NCBI GenBank assembly: GCA_045649405.1
Contig: JAZRPW010000009.1
Coordinates: forward strand, 12,406-76,405
Length of the DNA: 64,000 nucleotides
Origin: RUG11462 sp045649405
GTDB taxonomy: Bacteria; Bacillota; Clostridia; Oscillospirales; Acutalibacteraceae
Direction of reading: 5' to 3'
Shown: piece after piece, positions 59,165 to 64,000 of the stretch
Position numbering within the stretch: the first letter of the stretch is position 1
How the letters are laid out: every line of letters starts with the position of its first letter
Notes under the pieces: model-generated
The model's database searches: none
Seen by the model: only the letters and a program-made list of their open reading frames with translations
What the model was told of the DNA's origin: nothing
Position numbers and translations under genes: made by a program

Positions 59165-60472
59165 ATGAAAAAGATTGTTTGTTTAATTTTAAGCGTTGTT
59201 TTAGTGTTTTCAGCATTAAGCATTAGCGCGTCAGCAGTTGAAGCTATTAGATATGGCGATATTAATGACGATGGTGTTGTTAATCTTGTTGATTTGTACA
59301 GATTTAGATTAAGACTTGCAAATATAATCACAAACAAAGACATTAACAAAACAAATTCTGATATCAATGCAGACGGAAAAACTAATACGTTAGATATTGC
59401 ACTTCTTCGTCAACATCTCACCAAAAAGAAATTGATTGCTCAGTCAAACGTTTTCCCAATGTCAGCGTTTAAAGATTGTTTGAACCTTTTTGGTAGAGCG
59501 CAATGGTCTGAAGATGGCAGTTCAATTATGCTTTCACAAACAGCAAGTGGTTTTGAATTTACTGCAGACTGTTCAGGCAACCTTGAAATTTATGTAAGCG
59601 TTGATGGCGATTTGAGTGCTTCAAGAGCATTCAAATTAAACGTTACTGTTGATGATGACTTTGACAATTCTTTTGAAGTTGATGTGTTAAAATCAAAAGT
59701 AACCGTTCCAACCGATCTTGCACAAGGTGAACACACAATCATGATTCAAAAAGCAACAGAACACGGTTGTTTTGACTTGGTTGAAATCACAGGCATTTGT
59801 GTTGGTGGCGAACTTGGCACACAAAAACCATATGAGTCAGACAAGAGAATTGAATTTTACGGTGACTCTTTGACAGCAGGCTACGGCAACCTTGTAACAC
59901 ACGGTGGCGCAGGCACTTGGGACTGTCAAAATGGTTGTAAAACTTACGCGGTTTACACTGCTAGAACTCTTGGTGCAGACTATGCAATCGCAGCGGCTTC
60001 TGGTCACGGTGTAATGTATGGTTACGGTCAAAAGGTTGGCACACAAACTCCTGATAAATATTGGGACTACACATTGGTTGGCAAGAAAACACCTTGGGAC
60101 AGAGCGGCTTATGATGCTGATTTGGTTGTTATTAACTTTGGTACAAATGATAATTCAACTGATAATATGTACACAGACGTTAATATTGACAAAGATGAAT
60201 ACAAGGCAAAAGTTAAAGCGCTCGTTGAAAATATGAGAGCAGAAAACCCTGATGTTGAAATTTTGTGGGTTCTTGGTATGGCTTGGATTGATACAAACTC
60301 AACAGTTGTTAAAGCGGTTCAAGAAGCAGCAGCAGAACTTGATTATTTGAACTTCTTCTTTGCAAATGCAAGAACAAACGGTGGTGATGGTCACCCATCA
60401 GTTGATGACCACAAATACCACGCAGAGCAACTTACAAAAGAGATTAAAAAGCTCTATCCTGATATGTTTTAA
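59165..60472 (+). CDS. Dockerin-bearing carbohydrate esterase, family CE2 type (copy 2)
   Basis: The protein has 435 residues. The architecture equals that of the preceding gene: signal peptide (ending ASA), dockerin with YGDINDDGVVNLVDL and NSDINADGKTNTLDI, jelly roll and SGNH domain with Ser in IEFYGDSLTAGYGN, NFGTNDNS and GGDGHPSVDDHKYH. The two proteins are clearly paralogous yet differ in loops (copy 2 has an extra segment KVGTQTPDKYW), which suggests different acetylated substrates. It has its own promoter and a strong terminator. Confidence 0.9.
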   Translation: MKKIVCLILSVVLVFSALSISASAVEAIRYGDINDDGVVNLVDLYRFRLRLANIITNKDINKTNSDINADGKTNTLDIALLRQHLTKKKLIAQSNVFPMSAFKDCLNLFGRAQWSEDGSSIMLSQTASGFEFTADCSGNLEIYVSVDGDLSASRAFKLNVTVDDDFDNSFEVDVLKSKVTVPTDLAQGEHTIMIQKATEHGCFDLVEITGICVGGELGTQKPYESDKRIEFYGDSLTAGYGNLVTHGGAGTWDCQNGCKTYAVYTARTLGADYAIAAASGHGVMYGYGQKVGTQTPDKYWDYTLVGKKTPWDRAAYDADLVVINFGTNDNSTDNMYTDVNIDKDEYKAKVKALVENMRAENPDVEILWVLGMAWIDTNSTVVKAVQEAAAELDYLNFFFANARTNGGDGHPSVDDHKYHAEQLTKEIKKLYPDMF

Positions 60473-60481
60473 AAAGCAATT

Positions 60482-60514
60482 AAAAAGCCTTTCCGCAACG
60501 GAAAGGCTTTTTTT
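60482..60514 (+). terminator. Rho-independent terminator
   Basis: AAAAAGCCTTTCCG and CGGAAAGGCTTTTT pair perfectly around CAA, followed by T. Confidence 0.9.
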
Positions 60515-60584
60515 ATTGTTATTGCCTTTAAAAAGCTTGTTTTTGTGCAAATTAAACAAAAAATAAAAAACTCCCAAAAAATAT

Positions 60585-60613
60585 TTGTAAATTATAGAAA
60601 AATATAGTATAAT
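60585..60613 (+). promoter_or_regulatory. Promoter of the large secreted protein gene
   Basis: TTGTAA and TATAAT are 17 bp apart, 35 bp before the ATG at 60649. Confidence 0.7.
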
Positions 60614-60648
60614 AAAGAAGCAATATTATGCAAAAAGGAGTTTTTACT

Positions 60649-62820
60649 ATGACAACAAGAAAAATTTTATCGTTAATATTGGTTGCTTTGATGCTTGTAA
60701 CTGCAGTATTTTCTGCAACTGTAACTTCATCTGCAAGTTTCGATAGCGACAAAATTGTTGTGTCCTCATTCTCAACAATGACACAAAATTATAGCAAACC
60801 TGAGGGTTGGTATAATGATATCGGTTTTTGGGGACAAAAAACAAATGTAAGTACAAATGTTGATGAAAACGGCGCGCTTACATTGACAGTTTCGGCGGGC
60901 GACTATAACTATTACAGACAGGTTATGTCTAATTGGAGCGGTGTTCAGCCAACAACTCAAACTGCTTATATTGATATTACTAACAATTCACCTAAAGCCG
61001 TTCGTATGATTATTACTGTTGGTGGTTATACATCTCCGGCAGAAGCAGACCTTCCAAAGGTTGCAGCAGGCGCAACAAAAACAATTGAATTAGGCGTTTT
61101 AACAGGTGGCAGTTTTAATATTATGTTCCAAGAACAATACGGCGGAGATTTCTCTTGCGCAACACCAAATGATTTTATTCTCTCTCCTATTTATACTGAA
61201 CCTTTTGTTGAAGAAACAACTGTAACAGAGCCTCCAACTCTTCCTGAAGGTATTGAAGCTGTTTATTCATTTGCTTCAGCAAATCACAATTACAGTAAAT
61301 CTGAAGGTTGTAATCCAAACAACGGTTGGGCATGGGGTTCTTTTGCAACAACAACTCCTGATTATAAAGCAAACGGTGCTGTAAGTTTTGACTTAGAAGC
61401 AGGCGCTTATAATAAATTCCGTCAATTCCAAACAAACTGGAGAAACGTTCCTGCAGAAGACTGTGTTACATATGTTGATATTACTAACAATACAACACGC
61501 AGTGTGAAGGTAAGAATTACAACTGCTGGTTACACAACACCTTCAGACGCTAACCTTCCACAAATTAAAGCAGGCGAAACAATTACAATTGAACTTGGTG
61601 CACTCACCGGCGGTTCGTTTGGTGTAATGTTCCTTGATTTACATGGTTCTGATGAAATTCCTTGTGGTGATGATGTTTTCACAATTTCAGGAATTTATAA
61701 AAAAGCAGGCTCAGTGCCAATTGAAAAACATACATTTTCATTTACAAAGTTAGAGTTTAACGCAACATTAACTCCAGCAGATGGCGCAGGCGCATTCAGT
61801 GTTACACAACACAAAGATGGCGACGTTGCTACTGCTTTGACAACAAGCCGTACATTAGTAGTAGGCGACAAACTTGACTTTGTTTCAAAAGCGTCTCTTC
61901 CTGCAGGTAAATATAAAGTTGATTTGCAATACAGAGCGTACACAGGCCGTGCGCAACTTAATGTTGTGTTAGATGGCAATGATTATGGTACATTTACATC
62001 AGCAACTTCTGGTGGTACTGGTACAATTTTGAACTTGTTTAAAGAAGTTTCTTACAAAAAAGAAGGCCCTGTTAGCATTTCATTTGAAGCGCTTTCAGCT
62101 GGTTCGATTTACATTGAAGCATTAGTTTTCACAAAAGTTGGCGAAGTTGAAGCAACTTATTACAATGTAACTGTAAATGGCGAAACTACTTCTATTGAAG
62201 AAGGCGCTGAATTCAGTTTACCAGTAATGGAAGATTTAAGCTTTGTTGGTTATTATTATGATGGCAAAATTTATAATGCAAAAGAAATTGTAACAGTTGA
62301 CAAAGACATTACATTCCAGTCTTTGTATCTTGATATGGAAATGTTGCAAGGCGCAGCATTTAGATTATCAAAACCAACCGGTATTCGTTTCTATACTAAT
62401 ATTGATGAAGAGCAACTTGCAGCGTTAGAAGCGCTTGGTATGAGCGTTCAACTTGGTACAGTTGTTGCTCCAATCGACCATCTTGATGGTAATGATTTGA
62501 CATTTGATATTGAGAAAACATATACAAAAATAGCATTTAACACAAGAAATTGGTATAAAGAAACTGATTTTAGCGGTTTTGTTGGTTCAATCGTTAGCAT
62601 CAAAGATAAAAACTTAAACAGAAAATTCGTTGGTCGTGGTTATGCAACAATCACTTTCGGCGACTTTGAAAAAACAATTTATGCTGATTACAGCACAGAA
62701 GATAACGCAAGAAGCATTTGCTACATTGCAAATATGCTTAAAAACGACACAGTTTATGAAACACTTTCAACAGAGTTGCAAGAAGTTGTAGATTCATTTG
62801 CTTCAAAATTTGTTGAATAA
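60649..62820 (+). CDS. Large secreted protein with duplicated beta domains
   Basis: The protein has 723 residues from the ATG at 60649 (AAAGGAG upstream). After a signal peptide (ending SSAS), two paralogous beta-sandwich units occur at about 30-185 and 205-355. Both contain NYSK.EG, YIDITNN or YVDITNN, GGYTSPAEADLP or AGYTTPSDANLP and LTGGSF in the same order. A carbohydrate-binding-like domain follows (about 365-500, PAGKYKVDLQYRAYTGRAQL). The C-terminal module has RLSKPTGIRFYTNIDEEQL, GRGYATITFGDF and IYADYSTEDNARSICYIA, seen in other Clostridial surface proteins. There is no dockerin or LPXTG. Role unknown; polysaccharide binding is plausible. Confidence 0.75.
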   Translation: MTTRKILSLILVALMLVTAVFSATVTSSASFDSDKIVVSSFSTMTQNYSKPEGWYNDIGFWGQKTNVSTNVDENGALTLTVSAGDYNYYRQVMSNWSGVQPTTQTAYIDITNNSPKAVRMIITVGGYTSPAEADLPKVAAGATKTIELGVLTGGSFNIMFQEQYGGDFSCATPNDFILSPIYTEPFVEETTVTEPPTLPEGIEAVYSFASANHNYSKSEGCNPNNGWAWGSFATTTPDYKANGAVSFDLEAGAYNKFRQFQTNWRNVPAEDCVTYVDITNNTTRSVKVRITTAGYTTPSDANLPQIKAGETITIELGALTGGSFGVMFLDLHGSDEIPCGDDVFTISGIYKKAGSVPIEKHTFSFTKLEFNATLTPADGAGAFSVTQHKDGDVATALTTSRTLVVGDKLDFVSKASLPAGKYKVDLQYRAYTGRAQLNVVLDGNDYGTFTSATSGGTGTILNLFKEVSYKKEGPVSISFEALSAGSIYIEALVFTKVGEVEATYYNVTVNGETTSIEEGAEFSLPVMEDLSFVGYYYDGKIYNAKEIVTVDKDITFQSLYLDMEMLQGAAFRLSKPTGIRFYTNIDEEQLAALEALGMSVQLGTVVAPIDHLDGNDLTFDIEKTYTKIAFNTRNWYKETDFSGFVGSIVSIKDKNLNRKFVGRGYATITFGDFEKTIYADYSTEDNARSICYIANMLKNDTVYETLSTELQEVVDSFASKFVE

Positions 62821-62834
62821 ATTTTAAAAAATGC

Positions 62835-62863
62835 TTGACAAATGAGTGTATATGTGTTAATAT
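62835..62863 (+). promoter_or_regulatory. Promoter of the rplJL operon
   Basis: TTGACA (62835-62840) and TAATAT (62858-62863) are 17 bp apart. Confidence 0.85.
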
Positions 62864-62865
62864 GG

Positions 62866-62950
62866 TAGCACTGTCCGTTCTAAAGACAGCAGGTGAGCAT
62901 TCGCTCGTAACGTAAAACAACCTGCCGAGGAAAGGGTACACTAAGATTTA
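62866..62950 (+). ncRNA. Ribosomal protein L10 leader
   Basis: The 5' untranslated RNA shows the conserved L10-leader pieces: AAAGACAGCAGGTGAGC, GCTCGTAACGTAA and CCTGCCGAGG, where AGCAGG pairs with CCTGC. L10, with L12, binds this RNA to repress its own synthesis. A terminator hairpin follows, so control is probably by attenuation. Confidence 0.88.
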
Positions 62951-62965
62951 ATTTTGTGTATTTTT

Positions 62966-63003
62966 ATGCCTTTCCGAGAATTTCGGAAAGGCATTTTCTA
63001 TTT
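62966..63003 (+). terminator. Attenuator terminator in the rplJ leader
   Basis: ATGCCTTTCCGA and TCGGAAAGGCAT pair perfectly and are followed by TTTCTATTTTTT, between the L10 leader and rplJ. Confidence 0.85.
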
Positions 63004-63044
63004 TTTATAACGCACAGTGAAAATTCATTCGGAGGTGAATTATT

Positions 63045-63557
63045 TTGCCAAGTGCAGCTGTTTTAGAACAGAAGAAACAAATTGTAATTGAGCTTACTGA
63101 AAAGTTGAAAAGCTCATGTGCAGGCGTTGTAGTTGACTACAAGGGTATTTCTGTTGCTGATGATACAGTGCTTCGTAAATCACTTCGTGAAGCAGGCATT
63201 GACTACTTCGTTGTTAAGAATTCATTGCTCGGTTTCGCTGCTGATGAAGCAGGTCTTAGCGATTTGAAAACAGTTCTTGAAGGAACAACCGCTATCGCAC
63301 TCAGCGCTGATGATTACATCACAGGCGCAAAAATCCTTAACGAGTTCGCTGAAAAAGCAAACGGCTACTTTGAAATTAAATCAGGCTTCATTGATAATGA
63401 AGTAGTAGCAGTTGATAAGGTTAAGAGCCTTGCAAAACTCCCTTCAAAAGAAGGTCTCGTTGCAAAAGCTCTCGGCAGCTTGAAAGCTCCTATCAGCAAC
63501 CTCGTTTATGCTCTTAACGCTATTAAAGATAAACAATCAGAAGAGCAACCAGCTTAA
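63045..63557 (+). CDS. rplJ: 50S ribosomal protein L10
   Basis: The protein has 170 residues from a TTG start with GGAGGTG 8 bases upstream. The typical L10 sequence is seen: VVVDYKGISVADDTVLRKSL, YFVVKNSLLGFA, LEGTTAIALS, and IKSGFIDNEVV. The C-terminal helix binds L7/L12 dimers to form the ribosome stalk. It is the first gene of the rplJL unit, under L10-leader control. Confidence 0.97.
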   Translation: MPSAAVLEQKKQIVIELTEKLKSSCAGVVVDYKGISVADDTVLRKSLREAGIDYFVVKNSLLGFAADEAGLSDLKTVLEGTTAIALSADDYITGAKILNEFAEKANGYFEIKSGFIDNEVVAVDKVKSLAKLPSKEGLVAKALGSLKAPISNLVYALNAIKDKQSEEQPA

Positions 63558-63638
63558 TTTTATTTAAGCAAAATCAAACCGCGTTAAAAACGCAAAAAAT
63601 CTAAATTAAAAAAAATAACATTTCGGAGGAAAATTAAA

Positions 63639-64000
63639 ATGGCTTCAGAAAAAATTACAAAATTTATTGATGATGTTAAAGCTCTTTCAGTATTAGAGCT
63701 TGCTGAGCTCGTAGAAGCTCTCGAAGAAGAATTTGGTGTATCAGCTGCTGCTCCAGTAGTAGTTGCTGGTGGTGCAGAAGGCGGCGCAGCTGCTGCTGAC
63801 GAAAAAACAGAATTTGATGTTGTACTTGCTTCAGCAGGTGCTCAAAAAATCGCTGTTATCAAAGCAGTTAGAGAACTTACTGGTCTTGGTCTTGTTGAAG
63901 CAAAGAACGCTGTTGAAAAAATGGGTACAATCAAAGAAGCAGTTGCTAAAGACGAAGCAGAAAAAATGGTTGCTAAACTTAAAGAAGCAGGTGCAACAGC
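63639..64000 (+). CDS. rplL: 50S ribosomal protein L7/L12 (3' end outside the window)
   Basis: About 120 residues are visible, nearly the full protein. The N-terminal dimer domain (KITKFIDDVKALSVLEL), an Ala/Gly hinge (GGAEGGAAAADEKTEF) and the C-terminal factor-binding domain (VIKAVRELTGLGLVEAKNAV) are standard. CGGAGGA lies 8 bases before the ATG. It follows rplJ by 81 bp. Confidence 0.97.
   Translation, partial: MASEKITKFIDDVKALSVLELAELVEALEEEFGVSAAAPVVVAGGAEGGAAAADEKTEFDVVLASAGAQKIAVIKAVRELTGLGLVEAKNAVEKMGTIKEAVAKDEAEKMVAKLKEAGAT

Noticed and set aside
1..64000. CRISPR arrays
   Set aside because: No set of regularly spaced identical repeats with unique spacers was found, and no cas gene is present.

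Overview
The window is low-GC DNA from a Clostridia-type Firmicute, most likely a Ruminococcus/Oscillospiraceae-like gut or rumen bacterium. The support is a T-box leader, a ribosomal protein L10 leader, strong AGGAGG ribosome binding sites with some TTG starts, an agr-type quorum-sensing locus, BspA-like and fibronectin-III secreted proteins, and two dockerin-bearing esterases of the kind found in cellulosome-producing ruminococci. A tRNA-Pro gene at 36399-36475 separates an accessory region (1-36.2 kb) from more ordinary chromosome (36.6-64 kb).

The first 10.4 kb is a mosaic of mobile-element debris around a defence operon. Its left side carries the 3' end of an unknown gene, a HipB-like regulator, a membrane protein, a DUF6809-type protein, TnpV and a small partner. 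Decayed second copies of the same 3' end and of tnpV lie at 10.0-10.35 kb. Between them, on the minus strand, run an AbiEi-like regulator, an Mrr-type nuclease, a methyltransferase fused to an HsdR-N-like nuclease domain, a half-size specificity subunit, and an OLD-type ATPase/TOPRIM nuclease. A further minus-strand cluster (10.4-13.0 kb) ends in a protein with a HEPN-like R-x4-H motif.

From 13.09 to 16.3 kb lies the most striking locus. A Thoeris-like pair, ThsB (TIR) and ThsA (SIR2-SLOG), is arranged tail to tail and bounded by 43-bp inverted repeats. Each repeat holds a 10-7-10 dyad that looks like a tyrosine-recombinase core site, and a complete tyrosine recombinase gene follows immediately. 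The layout predicts a 2.2-kb invertible defence cassette.

From 16.4 to 20.8 kb are two XRE regulators, a small DUF6514-like protein and an agr quorum-sensing system (agrB, a previously short unlabelled agrD, a LytTR response regulator and a GHKL kinase). From 21 to 35.9 kb are two giant divergent Rhs/YD-repeat secreted proteins with different cysteine-peptidase-like C-termini. Each is followed by a small secreted or membrane candidate immunity protein, and matching sequence lies outside both. The two rhs promoters share a 12-bp element over the -35 box, and a third copy lies beside the recombinase.

Beyond the tRNA are housekeeping and surface genes: an OmpR-type two-component system with HtrA, rlmA and trmL, two multidomain GH105 proteins (one fused to a BNR_4-type lyase-like domain), a T-box controlled trpB followed directly by a GH127-like gene, a PAP2 phosphatase, fba, an FN3 lipoprotein, asnB, two dockerin-CE2 esterases, a large secreted protein, and the L10 leader with rplJ and the start of rplL.
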